A stretch of 64,000 nucleotides of DNA from Secundilactobacillus kimchicus JCM 15530 (GTDB lineage: Bacteria > Bacillota > Bacilli > Lactobacillales > Lactobacillaceae). The notes under the pieces are model-generated. The model was not told the origin of the DNA. It searched no databases and saw only the letters and a list, made by a program, of their open reading frames with translations. The stretch's first letter is position 1. The number at the start of each line of letters is the position of its first letter. A program made the position numbers and the translations under genes. Where the stretch lies: positions 1-64,000 of the forward strand of contig NZ_AZCX01000002.1 in the NCBI RefSeq assembly GCF_001433995.1. The letters are read 5' to 3'. Positions 45,091 through 54,198 of the stretch are shown here, one piece after another.

Positions 45091-45909
45091 TTACCGGTTC
45101 ATCTCGTCTTGGGCGGCCCAATGGTTGATGGGGCCAAATTTATGACCCACCTCAATCGGGTTGCCGATTGCGATATTAACGTATTTTTTCGCTGTTCGAA
45201 TTGCGGCCTCAACACTTGTGCCCTTGGCAATTTCAGCTGTGATGCAAGCGGATAACGAATCCCCAGTTCCATTAACGCGGTCGGTGTGGTGGTAAGGCTC
45301 GCTAAGCCAAAACCCGGTACCGGATTCAAGTAAGACGTAGTCGCGAACCTCGGATTGATCAGCGTCTTGGTGGTAACCCTTAGCCACGACATTTTTGGCC
45401 CCCATCAGTTGGAGCTTTCGGGCGGCTTTGACCATGTCATCCTCTGATTCAAGGGTCATTTCTGCCAGCTTTTGGGTTTCGTAAAAGTTCGGGGTTATGA
45501 CGGTGGCGAGGGGAATTAGGTCAGTTCGTAGTGTTTCAAAGGCGCTTTCTTCCAGCAACATGTTCCCGTGCTTGGTCATAATGACGGGGTCCACGACGAG
45601 CGGGCCAAAGTCAAATTGAGTGACGTTTTTCGCCACCGTTTTGATTAGTGTCGAATCGGCTAACATCCCTGTCTTAGCTGCCCGAACCTCAAAATCGTCG
45701 GCAACGTCGGCAAATTCTTGGTCAATGAAGTCTGTGGGTAACGAAACGCTGGCGTGAATGCCATACGAATTTCCGGCCACTGCGGTCGTCATGACGGACA
45801 TGCCGTAAACACCCCGCGTAAAAAAAGTATGTAGATCTGCTTGCATGCCTGCTGAGCCATCACTATCGGAGCCCGCAATGGTCATAGCTTGTGGATATTC
45901 ATTTGCCAT
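45091..45909 (-). CDS. thiD: Pyridoxine/hydroxymethylpyrimidine kinase (ThiD/PdxK-like)
   Basis: A 272-residue ribokinase-fold kinase. It shows MTIAGSDSDGSAGMQADLHTF at the substrate site, a DPVIMTKHG anion segment, and the catalytic GTGD motif with VNGTGDSLSACI. Such proteins phosphorylate hydroxymethylpyrimidine (ThiD) or pyridoxal (PdxK). The sequence alone does not separate the two, and no thiamine genes are nearby. GGAGG precedes the ATG at 45909. Confidence 0.85.
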   Translation of the reverse strand: MANEYPQAMTIAGSDSDGSAGMQADLHTFFTRGVYGMSVMTTAVAGNSYGIHASVSLPTDFIDQEFADVADDFEVRAAKTGMLADSTLIKTVAKNVTQFDFGPLVVDPVIMTKHGNMLLEESAFETLRTDLIPLATVITPNFYETQKLAEMTLESEDDMVKAARKLQLMGAKNVVAKGYHQDADQSEVRDYVLLESGTGFWLSEPYHHTDRVNGTGDSLSACITAEIAKGTSVEAAIRTAKKYVNIAIGNPIEVGHKFGPINHWAAQDEMNR

Positions 45910-45976
45910 CAAATTCCTCCTTTACCGGTTGGGTCTACTTTATCACAAAAAACGTTAAATGGGCGCACTAGAACTG

Positions 45977-46654
45977 TTATGGATTGGCATCAAGGTTAAA
46001 TTGTTCGACATCGTTAGTTTCGCCAACCACCGCGACAAGGTCGTTTTCGCGGAGAATATCGCTGGGCGCTGGCGAGGTATTGACCTTACCATTGCGGGTA
46101 ATGGCAATCACGTTGACGTGGTATTTATTTCGAAGTTGAAGTTGATCGATACTTTTGCCGATAAAATCGGGACTGTCAACCTTGACCTCGGCCAGTGTCA
46201 CCTGAGCGTTTAACACCAGATAGTTCACGATATTGGGTTGCAGTTGGTGAAAGACGATTCGACGAGCCATGTCCCGTTCTGGCTGAACAATTTGATCAGC
46301 CCCAATTTTCTCTAAGACGCGCGCGTGACTGGCATTCTCAGCCTTACAGATGACGTCTTTTGCGCCGAGCTCCTTGGCAAGTAAAGTCGCCATGATGCTT
46401 GCTTGAATGTTGGACCCGATTGAAATAAAGACGTGATCGAAGCTGCCAATGGCCAGTTCTTTCATGGTTTCTTCCTCCTGAGCATCTGCAATCACGGCTC
46501 GGGTCACCATGTGGGAATAGGTGTTGACCGTTTCTTCGTCAATATCGATGGCCAGGACTTCCTGCTTGGCTTCTACCAGCGATTCGCAGATGGCACTTCC
46601 AAACTGGCCGAGACCGATGACGGCATAGTTTTCGCGTTTTTGTAGTTTAACCAA
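45977..46654 (-). CDS. ktrA: Potassium uptake regulatory subunit KtrA
   Basis: A 225-residue cytoplasmic RCK protein: RCK_N with a Rossmann nucleotide loop (VIGLGQFGSAI) and a C-terminal RCK_C domain (IDQLQLRNKYHVNVIAITRNG). It gates the KtrB channel with ATP/ADP and cyclic di-AMP in related systems. TTG 46654 is chosen because GGAGAG lies 8 nt upstream. It overlaps the ktrB stop by 8 nt. Confidence 0.9.
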   Translation of the reverse strand: MVKLQKRENYAVIGLGQFGSAICESLVEAKQEVLAIDIDEETVNTYSHMVTRAVIADAQEEETMKELAIGSFDHVFISIGSNIQASIMATLLAKELGAKDVICKAENASHARVLEKIGADQIVQPERDMARRIVFHQLQPNIVNYLVLNAQVTLAEVKVDSPDFIGKSIDQLQLRNKYHVNVIAITRNGKVNTSPAPSDILRENDLVAVVGETNDVEQFNLDANP

Positions 46655-47990
46655 TGAGCACACTCTCCTCTGGGTAGCGGTAGCCTTTTTGCTTGTGATC
46701 CGCGTTTAAAATTGAAAACATGACGGTGAAGATGCCGACCCGACCAATGAACATGAGGGCCATGATGAGGACCTTGCCAAGAAGCGTGAGGTGCGGCGTT
46801 AGGCCTAGAGAAATACCAGATGTTCCAAAGGCGGCAAAAGCCTCAAAAGTGACGTATTCGATTCCCGACGTTTTGGGGATAGGCTGTGTGGCTGCCAAAA
46901 TTAGGATGGCAATGGCCAAGATGGTAATGGCCACAAAAATTAACGTTAATGCTCGTAAGACATTTTCCTGGGTAAATCGACGATGGTTGAGCTCCGTGTC
47001 TTTGCGGCCACGCAACGTGGCGATACTCTGGAGCGCCAGTAGCCCAATTGTGGTGGTTTTAACACCACCGGCTGTAGAGCCTGGCGTCCCCCCAACGAAC
47101 ATCAAGAACATGGTAATGGCTATCCCGGCAATTGAGAGGTGACTATAAGGAATGGTGACTAATCCCGCGGTTCGTGGGGTGATGGCCATAAAAATGGTGT
47201 TCATGAATCGGTTAGAGGCCGACAGTTGATGGCTCAATTGCCCAAGATTATTTTCCGAGAAAAAGTAGATGATAGCTGAAATGATGGTGATAATGCCACC
47301 AGTGCCCATCGCTAGCTTGGTGTGAAGGCTGAGACGGTGACGTTTGCGGTATAGCAACAGGTCCTGCCAAACCAGAAAGCCAAATGATCCGGCGATGATC
47401 AGAGCGGCCATCACACTGAGAAGGTAAGGGTCGTTAGCAAACGATTCAAGACTGTTCCCGAATAAATCGAATCCGGCGTTACAAAAGGCGCTAACCGCGT
47501 GAAATAAGCTAAACCATAGCCCACGAACTAACCCGTATCGGGGATAAAAATCCGCAAAGAGCAAAGCCGTTCCGGTAAGCTGGATAATCATGGCAAGAAC
47601 GATGATGAGACGAATCAGGGACAGTTGCGATAAGTTTTCGAGGTTTAAGGATTCTTGGGCCAGCAGTCGCGTGGAGAGCCGTAATCGACGGCGCATGAAG
47701 AAAAATAAGATAACGGTAAAGGTCATGAATCCGAGACCACCGATCTCCATGAGAACTAAAATAACGAGTTGTCCAAACAAGGACCAATGGAGGGCTGTGT
47801 TGACGAGGGTCAAGCCAGTTACACATGTCGCGCTGGTGGCTGTAAATAAGGCGGTCATAGCGGACGTTGAATGGCCCGATTGCGTGGAAAGGGGCAACGT
47901 TAACAAAACTGTTCCGATTAAAATAATAATCAAAAATCCAAGAGTCAGGGCTTTTGGAAGCGATAAGTGACGCTTATTTAGATTAATCAC
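46647..47990 (-). CDS. ktrB: Potassium transporter subunit KtrB (TrkH family)
   Basis: A 447-residue membrane protein of the TrkH/Ktr family with four M1-P-M2 units. The pore loops are visible, for example ATSATCVTGLTLVN near residue 50 and SAFCNAGFDLF near 165; the third has the TPRTAGL, and the fourth the AFGTSGISLG motif. It is translated upstream of ktrA. The Ktr system imports potassium with sodium dependence. Confidence 0.92.
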   Translation of the reverse strand: MINLNKRHLSLPKALTLGFLIIILIGTVLLTLPLSTQSGHSTSAMTALFTATSATCVTGLTLVNTALHWSLFGQLVILVLMEIGGLGFMTFTVILFFFMRRRLRLSTRLLAQESLNLENLSQLSLIRLIIVLAMIIQLTGTALLFADFYPRYGLVRGLWFSLFHAVSAFCNAGFDLFGNSLESFANDPYLLSVMAALIIAGSFGFLVWQDLLLYRKRHRLSLHTKLAMGTGGIITIISAIIYFFSENNLGQLSHQLSASNRFMNTIFMAITPRTAGLVTIPYSHLSIAGIAITMFLMFVGGTPGSTAGGVKTTTIGLLALQSIATLRGRKDTELNHRRFTQENVLRALTLIFVAITILAIAILILAATQPIPKTSGIEYVTFEAFAAFGTSGISLGLTPHLTLLGKVLIMALMFIGRVGIFTVMFSILNADHKQKGYRYPEESVLIG

Positions 47991-48102
47991 GCGCGTTCTC
48001 CATTCTGATTGATATATTTAGTATACGGCATGTCGAAAACGCCTTCAATGGTTCTGGTGCGCAGTGGTATAATGTACCGAATAAGAACTGGGAGGGTTTA
48101 AC

Positions 48103-49341
48103 GTGTTAATTAAATCTGTCACCATTGAAAATCAAGAACAACCAAAGGACGTCCGGATTGAGGAAGGGCAATTTAAAGCGATTGCCGATCATTTGGAACC
48201 GTCTGGCAATGAAAAGGTCGTTGATGGTCATCACAAGCTGTTGCTGCCACCCTTTGTTGATCCTCACGTCCACTTAGATGCAACGTTGACAGCCGGTGAT
48301 CCGGAATGGAATCAGTCTGGGACGTTATTTGACGGGATTCGAATCTGGTCAGCCCGAAAGCAGAAGCTGACGATTGAAGATGTGAAACAACGAGCCACGC
48401 AAGCACTGAAGAAGCAGGCGAGTCATGGTACCCAGTTTGTTCGCTCCCACGTTGATGTTACGGATCCTAATTTGACGGCGCTTAAAGCCCTCCTGGAAGT
48501 CCGCGAAGAAGTGAAAGACTTCATCGAATTGCAGCTTGTCGCCTTTCCACAGGAAGGCATCCTGTCATTTCCAAATGGTAAGGCGCTCATGACTAAGGCG
48601 GCTGAGATGGGGGTCGACGCCTTGGGTGGGATTCCCCACTTCGAATTTAACCGTGAGTACGGCGTTGAATCGCTACATTTTGTGGAGGATCTTGCCGAAA
48701 AATACCATAAACTGATTGATGTTCACTGTGATGAGATTGACGATCCGGCAGCGCGCGGACTTGAAACGTTGGCAACCATTGCTTACGAGTCGGGAATGCG
48801 GGATGCTGTGACGGCGAGTCACACGACGGCTTTAGGCTCATATAACGACGCCTACGCTTATAAGTTGTTCCGGTTACTTAAAATGTCAGGCATCAACATG
48901 ATTGCGAACCCGTTAGTCAACACCTTTCTTGGTGGCCGGTTTGACACGTATCCCAAGCGGCGTGGCATGACCCGGGTTAAGGAATTAGCGGCGGATCAGA
49001 TCAACGTGGCCTTTGGTGAAGATGATATTAAGGACCCGTGGTACCCGATGGGGGACGGTAACATGCTTGACCCACTTCATTTGGGCTTGCACGTGGCGCA
49101 AACGATGGGCTACGACCAAATTAGGTCATCATACCGCTTTGTGACAACTAACGGTGCCAAAGCAATGCACATTTTGGATCACTACGGTATTGAAGAAGGA
49201 AAACCAGCTAATTGCATCCTGATGAATCGTAAAAACTTCTACGATGCGTTAAATGAACGGGCAGAAGTGTTGCTATCAATTCATAATGGGCGGGTGGTTG
49301 TCGAGACCCAGCCCCAACAAGTCTCAACTTTTTTTGACTAA
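48103..49341 (+). CDS. codA: Cytosine deaminase
   Basis: A 412-residue amidohydrolase of the CodA family, deaminating cytosine to uracil for salvage. Metal ligands are His55 and His57 in DPHVHLD, His in VHCDEIDD, His in TASHTTALGSY and Asp in AFGEDDIKDPWYP. GTG start with GGGAGG 8 nt upstream; a TATAAT lies near 48070. No codB permease gene is adjacent. Confidence 0.92.
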   Translation: MLIKSVTIENQEQPKDVRIEEGQFKAIADHLEPSGNEKVVDGHHKLLLPPFVDPHVHLDATLTAGDPEWNQSGTLFDGIRIWSARKQKLTIEDVKQRATQALKKQASHGTQFVRSHVDVTDPNLTALKALLEVREEVKDFIELQLVAFPQEGILSFPNGKALMTKAAEMGVDALGGIPHFEFNREYGVESLHFVEDLAEKYHKLIDVHCDEIDDPAARGLETLATIAYESGMRDAVTASHTTALGSYNDAYAYKLFRLLKMSGINMIANPLVNTFLGGRFDTYPKRRGMTRVKELAADQINVAFGEDDIKDPWYPMGDGNMLDPLHLGLHVAQTMGYDQIRSSYRFVTTNGAKAMHILDHYGIEEGKPANCILMNRKNFYDALNERAEVLLSIHNGRVVVETQPQQVSTFFD

Positions 49342-49347
49342 GTACCG

Positions 49348-49414
49348 CAAAAAAACCAGCCAATTTTAATGGGTCCTGTCAACTTGACGGGAGCCATTAA
49401 GATTGGCTGGCTTT
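49348..49414. terminator. Terminator between codA and the 143-aa gene
   Basis: An interrupted long stem: CCAGCCAAT / ATTGGCTGG outer, TTAATGG / CCATTAA inner, CGTCA-like top. On the minus strand it is followed by a T-run, so it primarily ends the minus-strand gene. Confidence 0.8.
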
Positions 49415-49420
49415 ACTTAA

Positions 49421-49852
49421 TTAGTGCTTTTTTGTGGGTACCTTTTTCTTGGCGTGCGCTTTGTGCAGATCGCGAAGTTCATTTTTTAACTCGTCAATCT
49501 GGTCTTGGTTGTGATCCATCCAGTCTTTAAAAGACATCGAGGAGTCGGAATCACCAGGCTTTAACCCGGTCGCCAACCAGAACAACGCTTGACTGAGACT
49601 TGAAAAATTATGCATCCAAAGGGTTTGACCGTTTTCTGAATCAAAGGCAACATAGGACTTATACTGCCGTTTGAGGAAAATGTGTTTGCGAATTTTGAAC
49701 GCTTCACGCTTCCGAGTGAGACGATAGTCAGGTAAAATATACTGGCCGGTTGTCGCTAGTTTTGGAATGAATTCGTCTTTTTGGCTTTTGGATTCCTTGA
49801 GAAGGGCGCGGGCTTCGTCAAGGGTAATTAAATTTGCGCGGACTTCTGACAT
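49421..49852 (-). CDS. Hypothetical protein
   Basis: A 143-residue basic, soluble protein, with a helical N-terminus, a central region YKSYVAFDSENGQTLWMHNFSS, and a Lys-rich C-terminus (HKAHAKKKVPTKKH). GGGGGATC precedes the ATG. I do not recognise a family. Divergent from the RNase H gene. Confidence 0.65.
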   Translation of the reverse strand: MSEVRANLITLDEARALLKESKSQKDEFIPKLATTGQYILPDYRLTRKREAFKIRKHIFLKRQYKSYVAFDSENGQTLWMHNFSSLSQALFWLATGLKPGDSDSSMSFKDWMDHNQDQIDELKNELRDLHKAHAKKKVPTKKH

Positions 49853-50004
49853 CTGAGATCCCCCTATGCGATTGTGGTAACTGAGTCGATACTAACGATG
49901 ATTGCTCTACCAATAACTTTAGCATATTATAGTTTAAATGAGAATGATTTACGTTTACATATTTGTTTCTTAATAAGATTTTACTAACTAAAGGAGCGGT
50001 TGAA

Positions 50005-50898
50005 TTGGCTGGTAAGAAAAAAGTATACGCCGTTAAAGCTGGACGCAAGACAGGACTATTTACGACGTGGGACGAGACAAAGGCCCAGGTAGACGGGTTT
50101 CCGGGTGCTAAATACAAGGGATTTACGACTCGAGAAGAGGCAATGGCCTACCTAAAAGAAGCGGCGGCTCAACCGCTGAGCAAGCAACCGGCAGCGGCCC
50201 GGTCAGCCGACCGGCACGCTGCCGGTGATGTGATTATTGGGTATTCAGATGGTGGATCGCGAAACACCGGGAACGTTAAAAACGGGCATGTTCGGCAAGG
50301 TGACAAAGCGGCCTGGGCGTACCGTCTCGAACTAGCCGGGCGGGTTGTCGCCGATACCGGTGGTGAGTGGGGGGCAACCAACAACCGCATGGAAATCATG
50401 GCCCTCATAAAAGCCCTCCAAAAACTCAAAGCACTCGGTCAGACCAAAGCAGAAATTGCCATGGTCTTGGACTCCAAGTATGTCCTAGACGCTGTTACCA
50501 AGGGCTGGTTAAAGAGTTGGAAACGCCGCGGGTGGCAACGGTCAGCTGGTGAGCTGAAAAACGCCGAATTGTGGCGAACGCTAGACCAGCTGTTACCCCA
50601 GTTCCCGAATTTGACCTTTAGCTGGACAAAGGGGCACGCAGACAATGCAGGAAACGTCTTTGTTGACGAATTATTGAATCAAACCATGGACCATATGGGG
50701 ACTGGCGGGGCCCAATCAGCGCCGACTGCTAAGCCAACCCCAAGCACCAAAATCAGTGCAACCAAGCCAACGCCACCAAAAAAAGCGCCAACGACGAAGC
50801 CTACTCAGGCCGAGCCGATGACGCCAGACGTTCAGAAGTCGGTTGGTGATATTGAAAAAGCACTGTCTCAACTGGATCTATTCAAAGACATTGACTAG
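50005..50898 (+). CDS. rnhA: Ribonuclease HI with N-terminal hybrid-binding domain and Pro/Lys-rich tail
   Basis: A 297-residue protein. Residues 1-50 are a caulimovirus VI-type RNA/DNA hybrid-binding domain (KVYAVKAGRKTGLFTTWDETKAQVDG). The RNase H fold follows with Asp (IGYSDGG), Glu (NNRMEIMAL), Asp (MVLDSKY) and Asp (GNVFVDELL) of the DEDD active site. A tail of about 60 residues rich in Lys, Pro and Thr ends with SQLDLFKDID. It cleaves RNA in RNA/DNA hybrids. TTG 50005 has AAAGGAG 8 nt upstream; the extension to 49963 has no site. Confidence 0.92.
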   Translation: MAGKKKVYAVKAGRKTGLFTTWDETKAQVDGFPGAKYKGFTTREEAMAYLKEAAAQPLSKQPAAARSADRHAAGDVIIGYSDGGSRNTGNVKNGHVRQGDKAAWAYRLELAGRVVADTGGEWGATNNRMEIMALIKALQKLKALGQTKAEIAMVLDSKYVLDAVTKGWLKSWKRRGWQRSAGELKNAELWRTLDQLLPQFPNLTFSWTKGHADNAGNVFVDELLNQTMDHMGTGGAQSAPTAKPTPSTKISATKPTPPKKAPTTKPTQAEPMTPDVQKSVGDIEKALSQLDLFKDID

Positions 50899-50900
50899 CC

Positions 50901-51470
50901 CTATTTCCGGTCACGATTCACTGCCTTTCGGAATCGTTGATCCACTTCCTTGCTCCAGAACCCGCCGGATAGTTCGGTCGGTTCGTTAACCATGACGAAG
51001 GCGTTTGGAGCCAGCTCGCGAATGAGGGTCATCAAGCGGTGGTCGGCCCGGCGCGGCGCCAAGATACTCATGATGAGTCGCGACCCGTTCCGGCCGTAGC
51101 CCCAGGTTTCGGTGACTCCGTAACCTTGATTTCGGATATCTTCAGGCAATTGCTTATTGCGCTGATAGTCGGGACTATCATTGTCGATTTCGACCGTGAC
51201 TTGAAAGTTGACGTAACCCAGCGCGATACGATCTTCAATTAAGATTCCCAAGTAGATCCCAATCCCGAAGCCGATGGTGTAGGCGGCCACATTAACGGGT
51301 GAGTTGATGTTTTGCAACGCAATGGCTAAGGCAATCACGTAGACGAGTTCTTCGACCACGGCGAGTAGGGGGGCCCACAGGCGCTGTCGGCGAACCACCA
51401 GCATAGTTCGGAAGGTGTTTAAGGTAATATAAAGTGCATTTAATAGAAAAATCGTTATCGCAAGTTTCAA
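50901..51470 (-). CDS. UPF0316 membrane protein (DUF2179)
   Basis: A 189-residue protein with three N-terminal membrane segments (LAITIFLLNALYITLNTF, LLAVVEELVYVIALAIA, AAYTIGFGIGIYLGILIED) and a soluble DUF2179 domain (TETWGYGRNGSRLIMSILAPRR). The start is uncertain: the TTG at 51470 has GGGG 8 nt upstream; ATG 51488 lies in that site. Role unknown. Confidence 0.8.
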   Translation of the reverse strand: MKLAITIFLLNALYITLNTFRTMLVVRRQRLWAPLLAVVEELVYVIALAIALQNINSPVNVAAYTIGFGIGIYLGILIEDRIALGYVNFQVTVEIDNDSPDYQRNKQLPEDIRNQGYGVTETWGYGRNGSRLIMSILAPRRADHRLMTLIRELAPNAFVMVNEPTELSGGFWSKEVDQRFRKAVNRDRK

Positions 51471-51573
51471 AGTCAACGCCCCTTTCATTTAACGTTTAGT
51501 TTATCACTTTGACGAACGGATAAAAGTAACTCGCTCTGTGGTAGAATGACGTTGAAAGGGGTTTTAACCTAGA

Positions 51574-52122
51574 ATGAAAACAGAACGGCAAAAAATGACG
51601 GCGGGCGAGCCGTATAATCAGTTTGACCCAGAGTTGATTGAACGGCGCGTCTTAATGCGCAAAAAATTGGCGGTAATTAACGCCGAGCCAGATAACACGA
51701 AACGCAATGAGGGCTACAAGGCGCTGATTGAAGACACGGGTGCGGATTTCTTTGTGGAAGCTGATTTTAAGTTTGATTATGGATTTAACATTCACATTGG
51801 CGATCACTTTTATGGCAATTATGACATGACGTTCTTGGATACGTGTCCAATTACAATTGGGAGTCACTGTTATTTCGGCCCCAACGTTGGGCTGTACACG
51901 CCCGTTCATCCGCTGGACTACAAGCAACGCGATGCGGATGTTGAACTGGGAGCGCCCATTACTATTGGAGATTCGTGCTGGTTTGGGGGCCGGGTCACTG
52001 TATTACCTGGCGTGACCCTCGGCAACCACGTTGTGGTCGGCGCCGGGTCCGTGGTGACCAAATCATTTGGTGACGATGTTGTCATCGCGGGCAATCCAGC
52101 CCGAATTATTAAACATCTATAA
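51574..52122 (+). CDS. maa: Maltose/galactoside O-acetyltransferase family
   Basis: A 182-residue hexapeptide-repeat acetyltransferase. An N-terminal Mac domain (MTAGEPYNQFDPELIERR) is followed by left-handed beta-helix turns (ITIGSHCYFGPNVGLYTPVHP with the catalytic His) and VVVGAGSVVTKSF. It acetylates a sugar hydroxyl with acetyl-CoA. AAAGGGG precedes the ATG by about 12 nt. Substrate unknown. Confidence 0.88.
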   Translation: MKTERQKMTAGEPYNQFDPELIERRVLMRKKLAVINAEPDNTKRNEGYKALIEDTGADFFVEADFKFDYGFNIHIGDHFYGNYDMTFLDTCPITIGSHCYFGPNVGLYTPVHPLDYKQRDADVELGAPITIGDSCWFGGRVTVLPGVTLGNHVVVGAGSVVTKSFGDDVVIAGNPARIIKHL

Positions 52123-52175
52123 AAATAGGGTTTTGCTTATTATCCATCTCGATTTTACTTATTTAAGAAAACGTG

Positions 52176-52277
52176 TATAATGAAATTCGTAAATTCAACC
52201 AAGAGTCTTTGGAGAATGGCAATTTGTTGCAGAAACGCTGTTGCAGGTGGTCTTTAAGATCTGAACAGCGTTTTTTT
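52176..52277 (+). promoter_or_regulatory. Leader of the BCCT gene with candidate micro-ORF
   Basis: TATAAT lies at 52176-52181. The leader contains TTGGAG (52209-52214) and, 9 nt downstream, TTG 52224, which opens a 20-codon frame to TGA 52284-52286 (MLQKRCCRWSLRSEQRFFVY). This frame has adjacent Cys codons and covers both terminator arms. A shorter frame starts at ATG 52216 (MAICCRN...) but is poorly spaced. Translation of the leader would interfere with the hairpin. Confidence 0.55.
52233..52277 (+). terminator. Leader terminator upstream of the BCCT gene
   Basis: AAACGCTGTT / AACAGCGTTT with a 21-nt loop, followed by seven T. It lies between promoter and gene. Confidence 0.8.
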
Positions 52278-52371
52278 GTATATTGAGTTGTGCTTGGCTG
52301 AAAATACCCACCGGCTTAGGGGCTAATTTGTCCACAAGTTGGGTATAAGAGAGTATTAGAGGAGGATTATT

Positions 52372-53985
52372 ATTTTAAGAAGCAAGTTTATCAACAAGTG
52401 GGTGTATATTCCTACCGTTGGTCTGTTCTTGTTGGCAACTGTTGCGTTGATGATTGGTGGGCAAGGTCTACGAGGGCCACTGACCGATTTTCTTCATGTG
52501 ATTGATCTCAAGATGGGCTGGTTGTTTCTCGGAATTTACATTATCAACTTTGTCTTCTTAATTGGTCTGGCCATCAGTAAGTTCGGTAAGATTAAAATCG
52601 GGCATCCGGACGATGAGCCAGTCTATAGTGGATTTAAGTGGGGCGCTATGGTGTTCGCTACGGCAATCGATGCAAGTATTATGATGTTATCGATTACCGA
52701 CCCGTTACAGGTCATTCAAACACCGCCGTTTCACCTTAAACCGTTTTCCCATGGGGCCTACATTGCTGGGACCATGTTGGGGCAGTTTAACTGGGGACCG
52801 ATGGCTTGGATGATGTTTGCGCCAGCCGCAATCTTAATCGGCTACCTGATGTACCGGCGCAACCGGCCGATTCAAAAGCTTAGTGACGGGCTTGACATCT
52901 TGGCTGGTGACAATTCGGTCAAGAAACTGTTGCGCGGGCTAGTGAACTTTCTGGTGGTCGTTGGCATCATTGGTGGCGTTGGTAGTTCAATCGGGATGGA
53001 AGTGCCGATTACGGCTAGAGCATTCTCAAGTGCCACTGGCATTAAGTTTGGTTTACCGCTTGAAAGTGCCTTATTCGTCGTGTTGTTTGGCCTTTTTGCC
53101 TTCACGGTATTTAAGGGATTAAATGGTGGAATTGACCGGTTGAGTATGGCGCACATTTGGCTGGCCATTGGCTTTTTGGTATTGATTCTACTGGCCGGGC
53201 CAACCCGTTACTTAATTGGTAATGAAGTGCAGAGTTTGGGTCAGTTGGTCACGCACTTTATTCCGCTAGCAACGGATGTCACACCAAGTACGACTCAGCA
53301 AAACACGTTGTTTTATTGGGGCTGGTGGTTGTCTTACATGCCTGTCATGGGGCTGTTTATTGCGAAAATTTCGCGGGGTCGGACAATTCGCCAATTACTT
53401 GGTGGCATGATGCTGTACGGTTTCACGGGATGTGCTTTGTTTTACGCAGTCATGGGTGGTTACGCTTTGTGGTTGCAAGAAAACGGCGTCTTCAACTTAG
53501 TTCATATTCTCAATACGCAAGGTCAAGCTGCGGTTATTGCAACGGTCATTGGGACGCTGCCAATGAAGCAATTGATGACGTTGGCTTACTGTCTTTCATG
53601 CTTTATTTTCTTAGCGACGACGATTTCTGGATCCGCCTATATCCTGTCGTCGTTCACCAGTACGCCGCTGAAGAATCGTGAACCCAGCCGGTTTAACCGG
53701 ATGACCTGGGTTGTTGTTTTTATGATTTTTGCCTTTTCACTCGTTCTCGTTGGTGGCTTTCAGGTCATTCAAACCATCTCAGTTATTGCCGGATTACCAT
53801 TGATTGGTGTCTGCGCGATTGTTTTGGTTTCGATATACCGGTTGGTCAAGCGCGATTCCGAATTGGTCTTTGTTCCCAATCCACATCCGGTTCGACCGCA
53901 ACCAACAGTGGAGCGTCGAGCCGCAATTCGTGGCCGGTTAATTTTACCGCCAACGCGCATTAGCGAAGCGACTCAGAATAATTAA
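52372..53985 (+). CDS. BCCT-family transporter, probable near-cognate ATT start
   Basis: A protein of about 537 residues with 12 membrane segments. The family hallmark around segment 8 is present as YWGWWLSYMPVMGLFIAKISRGRT. It should import glycine betaine, choline or carnitine with sodium or protons for osmoprotection. The first canonical start is GTG 52402, which has no ribosome-binding site. AGAGGAGG ends at 52365 and is followed by ATT ATT ATT TTA AGA AGC, with an open frame. I therefore place the start at ATT 52372. The leader terminator ends about 95 nt upstream. Confidence 0.8.
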   Translation: MLRSKFINKWVYIPTVGLFLLATVALMIGGQGLRGPLTDFLHVIDLKMGWLFLGIYIINFVFLIGLAISKFGKIKIGHPDDEPVYSGFKWGAMVFATAIDASIMMLSITDPLQVIQTPPFHLKPFSHGAYIAGTMLGQFNWGPMAWMMFAPAAILIGYLMYRRNRPIQKLSDGLDILAGDNSVKKLLRGLVNFLVVVGIIGGVGSSIGMEVPITARAFSSATGIKFGLPLESALFVVLFGLFAFTVFKGLNGGIDRLSMAHIWLAIGFLVLILLAGPTRYLIGNEVQSLGQLVTHFIPLATDVTPSTTQQNTLFYWGWWLSYMPVMGLFIAKISRGRTIRQLLGGMMLYGFTGCALFYAVMGGYALWLQENGVFNLVHILNTQGQAAVIATVIGTLPMKQLMTLAYCLSCFIFLATTISGSAYILSSFTSTPLKNREPSRFNRMTWVVVFMIFAFSLVLVGGFQVIQTISVIAGLPLIGVCAIVLVSIYRLVKRDSELVFVPNPHPVRPQPTVERRAAIRGRLILPPTRISEATQNN

Positions 53986-54034
53986 TGATCTTAAAAATCA
54001 AACTTGATGAATCGTTAACTGATGTTAATAACTA

Positions 54035-54066
54035 GGGTGCCCTGAGTTTTTCAGGGCCCCTTTTTT
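54035..54066 (+). terminator. Terminator after the BCCT gene
   Basis: GGGTGCCCTGA / TCAGGGCCCC with a GTTTT loop, then six T. Confidence 0.85.
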
Positions 54067-54198
54067 CTTGGCTTTGAATGGCTTATTTGCGGCTAGCAGC
54101 AATTAGGATCGACTGAAGCCGCCATATTTTGAAGCATTTTCGGTGGGTTTCCATAACAGAAATGCGTATAATGTGACAATAAAGAGGAGGACGTTTTC

